Part shown: piece by piece, positions 30,801-41,584 of the stretch
Layout: each line of letters begins with the position of its first letter
How positions within the stretch are numbered: position 1 is the first letter of the stretch
DNA from: Candidatus Peribacteria bacterium
GTDB lineage: Bacteria > Patescibacteriota > Gracilibacteria > Absconditabacterales > Absconditicoccaceae
Reading direction: 5' to 3'
DNA: 57,091 nt
NCBI GenBank assembly: GCA_031276875.1
Contig: JAISMG010000024.1
Location: 1-57,091 of the forward strand
Notes under the pieces: model-generated
What the model was told of the DNA's origin: nothing
What the model saw: the letters and a program-made list of their open reading frames with translations, nothing else
Database searches by the model: none
Translations under genes and position numbers: made by a program

Positions 30801-33107
30801 TTGACATATAATGGAGATATCAACCAAATTCAAAAATATTATACTAGTTTGAAAGATTGAGCTTTTACTTATGATGCATCTACACAAACACTTTCTAGAC
30901 CAAGTACTTTTGCTAAAGAGTGAAAATTAACGGAGACTATCAAACTTATTCCATCTAAAGTTTCTGTTGAGATTAGAGCAATGGGACCAACGCTTTCATC
31001 AGAATATGGTATAGAAATTGACCACGAAAATGGGACTCTTCTCGCTTTTGACCCAAAAAAGTTGGCAGAATTTGAAAAGAGTATTCAAAAGAATGGATTG
31101 GGACAAGTGGTAATACATCCAACTACAGGAAGAATGCAATTGATTACAGGAAAAACAACTAAAGAAGTGATAACTATCAAACCTCATCCAGAACTTGTAA
31201 AACAAAATGCTCAGCTTGATGATAATGCGAGGATTTTAAAGGCTCAGGAATTATTAAACGGGGAGGTATTGACCGAAGCTCAAAAGCAAGCTATTTTAGA
31301 TGCTCATAATCAAGAAGGAACGATTTATAATCTTACTCCTGAACAAAAAAGAGTAAGAATAGACATTTTAGGAAAGGCAGGATTTACGAGTGCAGATATT
31401 AGAGTGTTATTTGAAAATGGAATTGTAGGTAAAGACTATTATAAAACAAAAGCAGAAGCTAATCCTCATTTTCAAGAAACTATAGATATTGAGGGTATCA
31501 AGAAATACTTTATAAATAAAGCACAGAATACTGAAGGAAAAGAAAAAGAAGCATATGAAAATAGCAAATTTATGTGTACAATAAATACAAAAACCACCAC
31601 AAAAAACTTTGTACAACAACACACAAAACTCAAAGAAAAACTCCTTGCTGAATATAAAAGAATAAATAACCTGCTTCCTGAGGGAGAAAAAATGCCTTTT
31701 GAGAGAAGTGAATTAGAAAATTTTACCCAAGAACAGATGAAAAGTCTGATGGATGCTCATGAAGCTGATGGAAAATTAGGAGAATTAACTACAGGTCAAT
31801 TGAAAGAGAAAGTAGGACTTTTGGCAGAGACAGTGACTAATGAGCAGGTGAGGAGATTCCTTCTGGAGGGAGGATTTAGTGGAGAAAATTGAAAAACTGT
31901 GCTAAAAAACAACGAAAAGATAATTTACAATACTACAGAAAAGATTAAAATAAACAATCACAAAAATATGGAAGTAGATCAGTATAAACTTTTAACGGAA
32001 AATGTGGATATAGAAACAATGAAAACTAATGCAAATTTTCTTTATTTTAATAGATCTACTAAAATCCGTGGAGAACCTACTGCAAAAGTAAAATTTGAGA
32101 ATGCTATTCAAACTTGAGATATTGCCATAGTTAGAAAACTCTATGAAGAAGCTGTTCGTCTATCAATAGAGAAATTTGAAAAAATTGGACTCACTGTTGA
32201 AGAAAATAAACATTTAGTAGAATATTTTAGAACGAGAAATATTAAATGAATAAGGTCAATTTTATCAAAGATAGAAAAAAAAGAATCAAGAGTCATAAAT
32301 GATACTGAAGCTCACTACTCTCGTATCAATGAACAAACAGGAGAAAGAATATATGATAAAAAATCAGAAAAAATGAAATGCAAGGATCCATTTACGAATA
32401 AAGAAATAGAACTAACAAGGTCTGAATTACATGACAAAATTATTAAAAAATTTTTATCTGATGGAGAGAAAAGTAAGGGAAATAAAATTCTCGGTTTGAC
32501 CTGATGAATGCCCGGAGCTGGTAAATGAATGATAGAGGGAGATTTTAAAAAGAGAAACGAATCTTTCGTAATTGTAAATCCAGATGAAGTTAAGAGATTT
32601 CTCCCAGAATACGATAAAGGGAGCGGTGTTGTGGATGGAGGAATTGTTCACGAAGAAAGCTCCTATCTTTCCAAGATTATCTACAATAAAGCTATAGAAG
32701 GATGATATAGTATTCTTTATGATTCCTCAATGAAAGATAATCCTACAAAAAATTTTCCTAAATATAATAATATCATAAATGTTGCACATAATAGTGGATA
32801 TACTATAGAAGCACATTTTGTATTTGATGGAGGAGAAGCTCGATATAGAAATGCTGTTATTAGAGATAGAACAGTTGCTCTTGAGAGCTATTTAGATTAT
32901 CGTAGTGGTTATCAAACTATTGATTATTTAGCAAATGACCCGAAAGTTTTAAAAGTGGAAATTCGAGACAATAGTGTCAATAATACTAATGCAGTTCCAT
33001 CAAAACAAAAAATTATTTATGAAAATTGACAAATACAAAAGGAAAATTCAGATCCAGATTTAATCAAGAGGTTTTGAGAATATAAAAACTTCTTGGAACA
33101 AATTTAA
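27822..33107 (+). CDS. Giant protein with C-terminal zeta-toxin kinase domain (1761 aa)
   Basis: One frame from ATG 27822 (or 27834) to TAA 33105-33107, with TGA read as Gly throughout. Residues 1-740 are mostly helical and charged. Residues about 752-797 are a long hydrophobic Gly/Ala segment (MLTAIGLAVAAIVVTVGTFG..), able to insert in a membrane, with a second hydrophobic patch at about 945. Residues 1050-1500 are helical again. From about 1550 comes a zeta/PezT-type P-loop domain: ILGLTGGMPGAGKGMIEGDF, then FVIVNPDEVKRFLPEY and a His/Glu stretch GGIVHEESSYLSKIIYNKAI, then YSILYDSSMKD. Zeta toxins phosphorylate UDP-N-acetylglucosamine and block wall synthesis. Three Gly of the Walker A region are TGA codons (32502, 32505, 32526). 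The layout (long delivery-type body plus small C-terminal toxin) resembles polymorphic toxins; this role is inferred. Confidence 0.88.
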
Positions 33108-33190
33108 TTTATTACATCAAAGTCTTGAAAAAACTCTTTTATTTATTACAATTAGCACTAATGAAAAACTTTACTACCTGACCTACTATA

Positions 33191-33976
33191 ATGAATAACA
33201 CACCTTCCAATCTAGCTTTTCCTTCTGCTCCTCAAGAAAAAAATCCTTTTACTGATTATGGCAATGTTGCTAACAGAGCATGGTTAAAAGCAAGCCTAGA
33301 AAACGGAATGATTACTGATAAGAAATATATAGAAGAACTACAAACCTATCCTCTGGAAGAAAGAAAATTAGGTGATTTTTATGGAGAGAAAAAGGAAGAA
33401 CAGATAGCTTTTAATAACGAGTTGTTGGTAAATGAAGAAATATTATCTACTAAACAATGGGTAGAAGAATTATTCCAATGAAAGCTTAGTAAGGTTAATT
33501 GAAAGCCGTTGGCTGATCATTCCTTAGGAGTCGCCGCAATTTTAACATATTATCAACAATCTAAAGATAATATTCTTATTTGATTATTACACGATGTAAT
33601 AGAAGATGTGGAACAATGAGAAGAAAAATTGATCCAAAAATGATATGCCCCAGAAATTATTGCTAAAATCAAAGAACTTTCAGAAGATAAAACTCTCTCA
33701 CGAAAAGAAAGAAAATCTACTTATATTAAACATTTACAAAATGCCTCAAGTGATATAAAAACTATTTCCGCAGCTGATAAAATTTACAATATTCGTTCAT
33801 TTATTGATCAGTATATTCTGGAGCAAGAGAATTTACGAGAAAAATTTAATGCTGGAAAGCAAGATCAATTAGAATATTTACAGAAGTATTTAGTTGCACT
33901 GAAAAATAACTTCGATGCCCCTATTGCAAAGGAATTAGAATATTTAATAGAAAGATTTTTTAGAATAGTAAAATAA
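33191..33976 (+). CDS. HD-domain phosphohydrolase, RelA/SpoT-HD-like
   Basis: The 261-aa product has an HD domain in the second half: KPLADHSLGVAAIL, then ILIGLLHDVIEDVEQGEEKL, then AADKIYNIRSF. This His...HD..ED...D..N order is that of (p)ppGpp 3'-pyrophosphohydrolases (SpoT/MESH1 type) and related nucleotidases. The N-terminal 95 residues are helical and unassigned. Several TGA codons encode Gly. It starts 84 bp after the zeta-domain gene in the same direction (ATG 33191 after CCTACTATA). It may share a transcript with the toxin-like gene and either reverse its effect or act in stress signalling; both are inference. Confidence 0.8.
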
Positions 33977-34568
33977 ATATTTTAATTATTACTTGATGAT
34001 ATCTGAAATATTACTCCAATCCCCTAAATTCCCGCTCTATCCATCACCGTAAAAATCTAATCTCCTCTAACAAATCTTCCTGAGAAGTCGTCAAGAGTGC
34101 CAAGAAGAAAACTTTGCATCCTTTGCATTTCTTGTGGTGAAAACTGCGTGTTATGATAAAATAGAACGGGTAAGGAAGGTAAAGAAAATATCGGGAAAAA
34201 AAATAGTTGATTGATTAAACTGTTCATCATACTGAACAAAATTATCAATTTTCCTTTTCTGTTCACCATAGTGAACTGAAACACTATTGTTTATTTTCAC
34301 AAAAATCAATCCATCTCACAAATTTTATGTTAATATATTCATTGTATTATGCGATATGAACATATTCTATTGAGCACCCTTCTTATAAGCATGCTTTATT
34401 TTTCTAAACTCCAATCTATTATATTTCTCATATCTATTCATTTATAATCATAATTAGTGTCATCTAGGGTCAATACAGCCTTTTTATATTGTTGTTTGAT
34501 TTTAAAAAATGGTTGCACAACTCATCGCAAGGAACGCAAAGCCCAAAAAGGGAGGATTAACAAAAGTA
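33977..34568. other. Intergenic region with a possible small minus-strand ORF
   Basis: 592 bp of AT-rich DNA between convergent units. On the minus strand a short frame ends at TAG 34057 with a protein-like tail (FSPQEMQRMQSFLLGTLDDFSGRFVRGD), but its upstream part is hydrophobic, has no clear start and overlaps paired palindromes. It could be a small real gene or the end of a decayed one. 34300-34560 shows nothing recognisable. Confidence 0.35.
34221..34276. promoter_or_regulatory. Two palindromes of the GTTCA-N-TGAAC type
   Basis: TGTTCA-TCATAC-TGAACA (34221-34238) and GTTCAC-CATA-GTGAAC (34261-34276) are perfect 6-bp-arm palindromes sharing the GTTCA/TGAAC arms, with centres 39 bp apart. 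Such spaced pairs are typical of dimeric repressor operators. They lie just upstream of the possible minus-strand ORF ending at 34057. Confidence 0.4.
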
Positions 34569-35288
34569 TTATTCATTATAATGCACTTCTAATACTTTAG
34601 AAATAATATACAATTCCTCCAAAAGCTGAGGCTTCAACATATCATAATATTGGATAATTTTTTCTTCATTGAGAACGAGATAGTCTACTTTCCTTTGCAA
34701 GGTCGCTTGAGCAGTCAGTATGTTATTTTTGTAGAGCAAATGAGCTTTATAATACACCGTCTGTTCCGCAATACAAGCTCTCAAGGTCGCAATCTTTTGT
34801 GCAAGCATTTGGGAAAGTGTATAATTATTCCTTTCTACCGCAGTGGTAAATTCAATATTATATTGCTTGATGGGCGTTTCACATTCGGTAATCTGGCGAC
34901 TGTACTTCTCCAAAAGAGCAATTTCCGTATCCAAAAAAGTATGAGCTACTTGGAGTATTTCACGAGCATTTGCAAGATACGTATTGAGTATAATAGCTCT
35001 CGCTGAGGGAGTCATTGCCATATCTAATGCATCAATTAGAGCATACGTAATTTGACGGTTCATCTCTTCCAAAAGCTGACCAGCATCGGAAAGATTTTTC
35101 GTAGCGTGCGTATTTTTCATCGTTGTGTTGTTCGTCAATGTGGAAGGAAGCCTTGTCTCTTCCAATCCCAACTCTAAATGCACCCCTAAAAGGTTCCAAA
35201 CGCTCACATTACTTGCTACCACGAGAATACTTCCGCTCCCAAGAGCAATACTTATCCCTATTATCCATCAGCTTTTTATTCGGTTCAT
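34569..35288 (-). CDS. Membrane-anchored helical protein at the end of the pilus operon
   Basis: The 239-aa product has a short N-terminus and one hydrophobic segment (residues 8-30, GWIIGISIALGSGSILVVAS, first Gly by TGA), then a long helical region (residues 60-235; QLLEEMNRQITYALIDALDMA, LLEKYSRQITECETPIKQY). No family recognised. It starts 25 bp after pilC in the same direction and is the last gene of the pilus unit, so an assembly or alignment role comparable to PilN/PilO is possible but not shown by sequence. ATG 35286-35288 requires the TGA read-through. Confidence 0.65.
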
Positions 35289-35312
35289 TGGTGTATGTTG
35301 TATCAAAATAAA

Positions 35313-36404
35313 TTATTTAATCTGATTTACCATATCCGCCATTGGTAAGTAGATTGCACCCAATAATACTCCCACAATACACGCCACAAATGCCATCAAT
35401 AACGGTTCAATAATTGCCATCAATGCATCAATCGCGTTTTTTAGAGAAGACGTATAATATATGGAAATCTTTTTTAATACTTCCGTCAATGACCCCGTAT
35501 TTTCTCCTACATTGATAATCTGAATTAAAATAGGGTCAAATAATTCTGAGCCTTCCATTGACTCGTAAATAGAAAATCCTGCACTGATAGAATTTTTGAT
35601 TTCAATCATTTTTCTTTTGTAAGAGAAATTATCAAAAATACTTGCTAATAATCCAAAAGAAATCACAGGACTTACTCCTGCTTCATAAAATTGTCCTAGC
35701 AATGACGTAAATCTACTCATATAAAATAGTCTAATCACATTTTTCACCAAGGGAACTTTAAGCAACAGAGCATCAATAAACATTTTAAATACCAACACTT
35801 GCATATAGAGTAATTGATATCCTACGACAGTTCCTACCATACCTATCAATAATGTAAACCAACGCTCTTGCAGAAAATGAGAAGCATTCAGCATAAATTT
35901 GGTAATTCATGGGAGGTCTTCAGGGTCTCCATACATTGTTACAATAGTTGGCATCACAAAAATCAATAAGACAATCACCGCCACCACTGTAAAAATGATG
36001 ACGAGGGTAGGGTAGGTTAACGCTTTTTTTACTTTTGCATTGATATTTTGGCTTTCTTCTAAGTTATCAGCGATTTCTTCCAAGGTTTGTGCCATACTAC
36101 CCGTAATTTCTGTTGACCTGATAAGTTCAATTTCATCAGATTTGAAAAAATGCATATGATGTTCCATTGCTTCAGCGAGACTGGAACCTTCGGTCAATTT
36201 CTGTATCATATCTTCCAAAATCAACATCAATCCTTGATGAGTTTCTCCCTGTTGCAGAGAAAGCAATGATGCTCTGATTCCCAATCCTGCTTTCTGAGAC
36301 ACTGCCAAAAGTCTAAAAAAGGTTGCCTTTTGTTGGAGGTTAGGCTTTTGCAGTTCAATCACAATATTGTTAATGTATCCAGTAATATTTCAGAAGAGCG
36401 ACAT
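35313..36404 (-). CDS. pilC: Type IV pilus inner-membrane platform protein PilC (T2SF family)
   Basis: The 363-aa product has two T2SF domains. The first is residues 18-140 (FFRLLAVSQKAGLGIRASLL, LIRSTEITGSMAQTLEEIADNLE); the second is 210-335 (FTSLLGQFYEAGVSPVISFGLLA, IINVGENTGSLTEVLKKIS). Three membrane helices follow the PilC/GspF pattern. The paired G..GSL/M...L motifs are the family hallmark. Start ATG 36402-36404 (after CTACTATA), with TGA-coded Gly at residue 5 and in DLPGITKF. Starts 23 bp after pilB and ends 24 bp before the next gene, so it is in one operon. It anchors the pilus assembly motor. Confidence 0.95.
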
Positions 36405-36427
36405 TATAGTAGGGTAAAAAACTAAAA

Positions 36428-37744
36428 TTATATTTCTTGAATTTTTACAAATCTGTAGATTTCATTCAAATCTAATTTTCCTTGAATGGCTTTGAAAAGT
36501 CCGTCTCTCTCCAAATCAATCATTCCGTTGGCAAGAGCGTATTTCCCGATTTCAAAGGCAGATTTTCCGTCTAATAACATCATTCTAATGTTGTCGGTAT
36601 AATCCATCATTTCATACAATCCCACTCTTCCTTTGTATCCTATCCCTTTACATACCGGACAAACTTCTCACGTTTTGGGGTCTTTTCCAGTTCCTTGCGT
36701 AATATATCCATTAGTAAAAAAATCTGACCATTCCGCTTGAGTAATCCCTCTCAACAGAATTTCCTTTTTCAAAATTTCCTTATCAAAATTTTGAAATGTT
36801 TTTTTGGCATACAAATATTTGGGGTCGTCTTTTACGGAAATTTTCGTTGCACAGTGCGGACAGATTTTTCTTCCCAATCTCTGAGCAATCACCAAATTAA
36901 AGGTTCCCGCAAGCATAAATGACTGAGCTCCCATATTCAAAACCCTTGTAATCGTTTCTACTGCTGAATTCGTATGAATAGTAGAAAACACCAAATGTCC
37001 CGTCATCGCTGATTCCATCGCCATTTCCAAGGTTTCTTTATCACGAATTTCTCCCACCATAATAATGTCCGGGTCTTGTCTCAATACCGACCTTAACCCT
37101 GAAAGAAAGGTAAATCCAATATCTGACCTTACTTGTGCTTGATTGAGTCCCATCATTTTATTTTCCACTGGGTCTTCAAACGTCGTAATATTTACTTCAG
37201 GTTTATTGATGTCTCCCAAACACGAATACAGCGTTGTTGTTTTTCCAGAACCTGTTGGTCAAGTATTGAGAATAATTCCGTTGGGGTATTGAAGATTTTT
37301 CTGGATAATACGTCCATTGGAGCCTTCCAATCCCAAATCTTTCAACGGAGGAATTTCTTTGGATTTATCCACGATACGCATTACCAATTTTTCTCATCGA
37401 ACGGTAGGAAGCGTATTTGCACGGAGATCGATTTCTTTATTCGTCTGGGTAATCGCAGAAACTCTGGCATCTTGAGGCAGCCTTTTTTCATCTGGTCTCA
37501 TTTGTCCAGATTCGATTTTAAATTTTGAAATAATACTATCGTGAAAGGATTTGGGATATTGTACCAATTCTAGCAGCACTCCATCTATTCTAATCCTAAT
37601 CCTACAATAGTTTTCAAACGGTTCAATATGGATATCTGATGCTCCTTCTTCTACACCAATCGTCAAAAGATAATCGAAAATTTTTACGATATCTGACTGT
37701 AAAATGGCTTTGTTGAGGAGTTCTCTATAGTTTTGCGGTTCCAT
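36428..37744 (-). CDS. pilB: Type IV pilus assembly ATPase PilB (GspE family)
   Basis: The 438-aa hexameric motor drives pilin extension. [15 protein letters not shown] begins the N2 domain. Walker [16 protein letters not shown] has its first Gly as TGA. The Asp box [10 protein letters not shown], Walker [16 protein letters not shown] and His box [14 protein letters not shown] are all present. Two Cys pairs (CPHC and CPVC) form the zinc site of extension ATPases, arguing for PilB over PilT. The usual N-terminal MshEN/N1 domain is missing, which makes the protein shorter than typical 560-aa PilB; the gene begins at the N2 domain. Upstream ACAATA-ATG start. Confidence 0.95.
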
Positions 37745-37838
37745 TATTGTATAAATACTAAAGATGAAAGTATCTTCTCTTAAGTATACGCAAAAAGATA
37801 AAAAAAAGCAAAAATCTGAGCAGTTTTTTCAGAAATGA

Positions 37839-39011
37839 TTATTGACTATAAAAAGTTTTGGTATTGAATATAGTTTGAAGTGCAAATTGAAATTGTTGTG
37901 TATAGGCAGGAATTTTACTTTGTCGTGCAGGCAAATACACTCTATTTAATATAAAAATCTGAAAATACGGGTTCAATTGAACACCTTCTTTATAAGCTAA
38001 ATACGGGTCAGTATCCGGATAAAGTACCAAATTCCACGCATCACTGCTAATAGCTCCTTGAGGAATATCCACCCAACAATCATTTTCATCTTTGGGTAAT
38101 TTGTAGCCAGAAAATGTTTTTCCAATTTCCTTTCAATTTCCCTCAAATCCTTGTGAATAATCACACGCCCACGTGTCTATTTTCCCGTCATACAGTCCGG
38201 GATTAGTATTTCCATCAACGGTATCAAAATTATGCAATGTTCCTGCGTCAAATCCTCTGAGCCTCAACATTTGAAGCACATACAACTGTTCTCCTGTTCC
38301 TATACCGTTTCCATTTATATCTTGTTGTTTTATCAGCTTTCTCCTAAAATACAGACGATTTCTTCCATCCTGAGAAATTAAATAGAGTTCTTGCACTCCT
38401 GTAGAATGAGCAATGGCAGCTGGTCATTTTCACAAATCTTCATCATCAGAGTCATTTACCAATCCATTTATCAAATCTGTATCATTTTTTACATCAAAAA
38501 ATAGTTTAGCGTATTGTCCAAAGGATTGTTGTTCATAACCTTTTGAACAGTCTAACATACTATTAGACAGTTTAACAATAGGTATTGTATAAGTATTAGA
38601 AGACATATTTTGGCTTTGAAGAGAACTACAATAATACAAAATATGATTATCAGTTTTTGAACTATCACTCAAAGAATTTCTATTCCCATAAGCGGTGAAA
38701 TTATCACAATATCCACTTCCATTTACATTCCATTCAAAACTATCTCATTTTTTAGTAGTTCCAGAACATCCCACCATCTTTCTATTGAAATATTCCTCAT
38801 AATCTATCGTGTAATCTTGCATTAAAATATTTATCCTCTCAAATGTTTCATAACTCTGCTGGATAAGTTGTTGTCTGATACTGAGTTCTTGTTTAGTTCT
38901 CTGAATGGAAGTGTACGTCAGAAAGATTGTAGGCAAAATCAACGACAAAATAATGATAACAAAGAGTAATTCTACAATCGTAAAGGATTTTGTGTAATAT
39001 CTGTAATACAT
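37839..39011 (-). CDS. Type IV pseudopilin-like protein
   Basis: The 390-aa product begins with a class III (prepilin) signal: KSFTIVELLFVIIILSLILPT. Phe is at the predicted +1 and the conserved Glu at +5, but Ser replaces the Gly before the cleavage site. The hydrophobic helix is followed by a long soluble part with paired Cys (MVGCSGTTKKG, SGYCDNF, YYCSSL, DCSKGY) and Asn/Asp-rich loops such as FDTVDGNTNPGLYDGKIDT. Size and order match PilW/PilX-type minor pilins. Three TGA codons are read as Gly. It lies 94 bp before pilB on the same strand. The -1 Ser could reduce PilD cleavage; no peptidase is in the window. Confidence 0.8.
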
Positions 39012-39054
39012 TGTCCATAAAACAATAAAGTAAGGGAAGTATCGTAGGTCCTTG

Positions 39055-40854
39055 TTAAGGGTTCATTTTTTTATTTACAGCTGCTCTCGTAGCAGGTCCC
39101 ATTCGTCCATAAGCAGCTTTATTAGCTTCTTTTCCGCTAACTACTCCTTCCTGCAACTGAAAATGATACACCGCTTCAATCGTTTTTGCGTCGTACAGTC
39201 CATTGATTTCTCCATTGTAAAGCCCTTGTGCTTTGAGAAATTGTTGTAAATACGTAAGCTCTAGTGCATATGTTCCTTTATTGTAGGTCTTGGTAAAGGT
39301 ATAGGGTGTCCACGAAACCGTTGAGGGAGTAGGAGCTGTAGGTTCAGTTGGCTGAGGGATATTCGCATAATATGCTTCAGAAATAAGCTGCATAACATAG
39401 GACATAAATTCCTTCTTTTTGGTAGTTAAGATTTTATTGTAAGCATCCTGCAATAACGTCATCATCGTAGTTTCAATCGTTTTTACTTGGTTGGTATCTC
39501 GATGATGTACTTTTTCTTCAGCTTTTTCAACTCCTTGGATTAAGGTTTTTAATGCTTGAGTCAAGTCCAAATACGTTCTTTCTCGATTGAGCGTAGAGGC
39601 AATGATAAGTCCACATTGATAGGAACGTTCTACCGTGTATTGAGTCAAAAAGTCTTTCGTTTTTTCCAGCGTGGAAAGATACAACTTTTCATCAATATCA
39701 GACTTAAAAAGCTCATTGATAAAACTTGTAGTCTCATCAACAAATGCCGTTACGAGACTATCCCTTTTTTCCGTCATTTTTTCATAAGACACCTCAGGAT
39801 TGCTGGTTTGGTAATTTCTGATTAAATCATCAATATCTCCTTTCAAAAGATTTGTAAATGACTTCTGAGGACTGAGTAAAGCTGTTCTGAGGGTAGTTTT
39901 ACTATCCAAAGTCTGATAAAGCTGCGTTTGTGCCTGCTGTAAAGCATTATATTGTGCTTGGATAGTGTCAATCTTTTGGATTTTTTCCGCTAAACCATAC
40001 ACCAATTCTTTATTTTGAGTATAATAGACTTCAAAATCAGCTTTCAACGTCGCAAACGTAGTCTCATAGGTAGTTTCAATCGTGGAAATCTGACTAGCAA
40101 AGGTAGAACCAAAATCATATATTGCATTACTAATCGTTTTTTCATTCGTCAATAATCCTACAGAAAATCTTTTAATGTCCGCAGAAATTTCCACATATTT
40201 TTCCAAAATAGCTTTTTGATATTCATTTTGGATAGTGAGTACATCTACATCGGTAGCATTAGCAGTCAAAAACCCTAAACACGCTACTGCTTTAAACATT
40301 GAAGTTTCTACCAATGGTTGTACTTTCGTATTATAAATATTTTGAATACGTTGAAGGGTAGTCGCTAATGTAGATAATAAGGCATCTTTTTTCTCATCTA
40401 ACTGTTTTTGGAATGTCGCTGCATTTCCCGTTAAATGGGCATCTGTTCCTGTACTAACCGTTCCCGTCTGCACATTAAAATCCAGATATCCTTCATTTCC
40501 GGTTCTATCAATAGCATACAGTCTGTATTTTAATATTCTGGGAAACATCAGAAATCCTGAATATTGTTTTACTCCTTTATCTCCAGCAGAAAATCGACTG
40601 CCTTCATAAAAATCATTAACGCCACTCAAGGTTGATTTGGTTAAGGTTGTTCGCGTACTTCCATTATAGTATTCTACACGATAATTTACAGTTCCTTTAT
40701 AGTCACTTGCCACCTCAACTTGTACATCCACTTTTTGTCAAACTTTGGGAGTTGTGGTAGAGGAGGAGAGCGAAACCAATCCTGCAAAACTAGAAGAAGT
40801 CAAAATGACCAAACCACAGACAGAAAAGAGAAACTTTGAAAAAGAAAACATCAT
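39055..40854 (-). CDS. Secreted protein with C-terminal peptidoglycan-binding domain
   Basis: The 599-aa product has a signal peptide (residues 1-26, KFLFSVCGLVILTSSSFA). A beta-rich region follows (VDVQVEVASDYKGTVNYRVEYY), resembling an Ig-like or bacterial surface domain, with one TGA-coded Gly. Residues 130-480 are a long coiled coil. A Pro/Thr linker (PQPTEPTAPTPS) precedes a PG_binding_1 domain (LTYLQQFLKAQGLYNG, YDAKTIEAVYHFQLQEGVV, GPATRAAVNKKM). It is the first gene of the pilus unit, 43 bp before the pseudopilin. It probably fixes the pilus or a surface layer to the wall; this role comes from context only. ATG ATG at 40849-40854 are alternative starts. Confidence 0.85.
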
Positions 40855-41167
40855 TGTTTATATAGTAGAAATAAAAGACTGAAATATGTTCATAGTCTTA
40901 AGTTAGCATTTTAGATAGCAAATGCAAGCCCTATTTATAGAAAATGAGAGAAAATATAAAAAGTGAGGTATGAACATACAAAACTACCATTCAAAACCGT
41001 TATCGTTATGCGGGAATATTGACACGGAACCTCAAAAACGAACGTAAATACATCGTGTAGGACATCCTATTCACATTACATAATCAAATTCACATTCACA
41101 GATACCACAGTCTTGTGGTACCTCTACATCATTTAATATACAATTTATTTAAATTGTTAATATATAT
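40855..41167. other. Intergenic region upstream of the pilus unit
   Basis: 313 bp, AT-rich, no gene seen. It presumably holds the promoter of the pilus operon. ATATATATATGAA at 41160 is the only strong AT tract. Confidence 0.35.
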
Positions 41168-41577
41168 ATGAATATTTTAAAGAAATCAATTAAAAGTGGT
41201 TTCAAAACTGGTCAAAATTTTGCATTTAAAATTTTTTGGGGTACAATAAAAAAGTTTTATCTTTTACCCAAAACTAGCGATGTATTTTCTTTCTACTTCT
41301 TAATCTGGTCTGCATTGTTCTTTTTATGCAACATTCGCTTTCCGGAGAACAAGAAATGCAATTCCACGGAGAAATTGCAAACGACTCGTCAACATCCAAT
41401 TAACAGGAGATGAACAAGGGCTGAGTATACACAGACTATGATGTCGTTTATACAGATTATTTTAAGTTTACTATTAAAATCGCTCTGGAATACTCCGTCG
41501 CAGATTTGTATTAGGACAATTTCAATGTACCTATTTCAAATTCAATTGCAAATGAAAATACAAAAAAACACCACCTA
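41168..41577 (+). pseudogene. Possible decayed small membrane protein gene
   Basis: With TGA read through, one frame stays open from ATG 41168 to TAG 41575-41577. It has a basic N-terminus (MNILKKSIKSGFKTG) and a hydrophobic segment (FSFYFLIWSALFFLCN). Beyond about 41320 another frame looks more protein-like (MQHSLSGEQEMQFHGEIAN, later GVYTDYDVVYTDYFKFTIKIALEYSVADLY), interrupted by TAA and TAG. This mixture suggests a frameshifted remnant of a membrane or secreted protein rather than an intact gene. No family recognised. Confidence 0.35.
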
Positions 41578-41584
41578 GCACAAT

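Noticed and set aside
27822-33107. Two genes: an N-terminal protein and a separate zeta toxin
   Set aside because: The frame is continuous without TAA or TAG from 27822 to 33105, and no start with local context precedes the zeta domain.
34057-34284. Confident small gene on the minus strand
   Set aside because: The tail looks protein-like, but the start is unclear and the upstream part overlaps palindromes; kept only as a remark in the intergenic entry.
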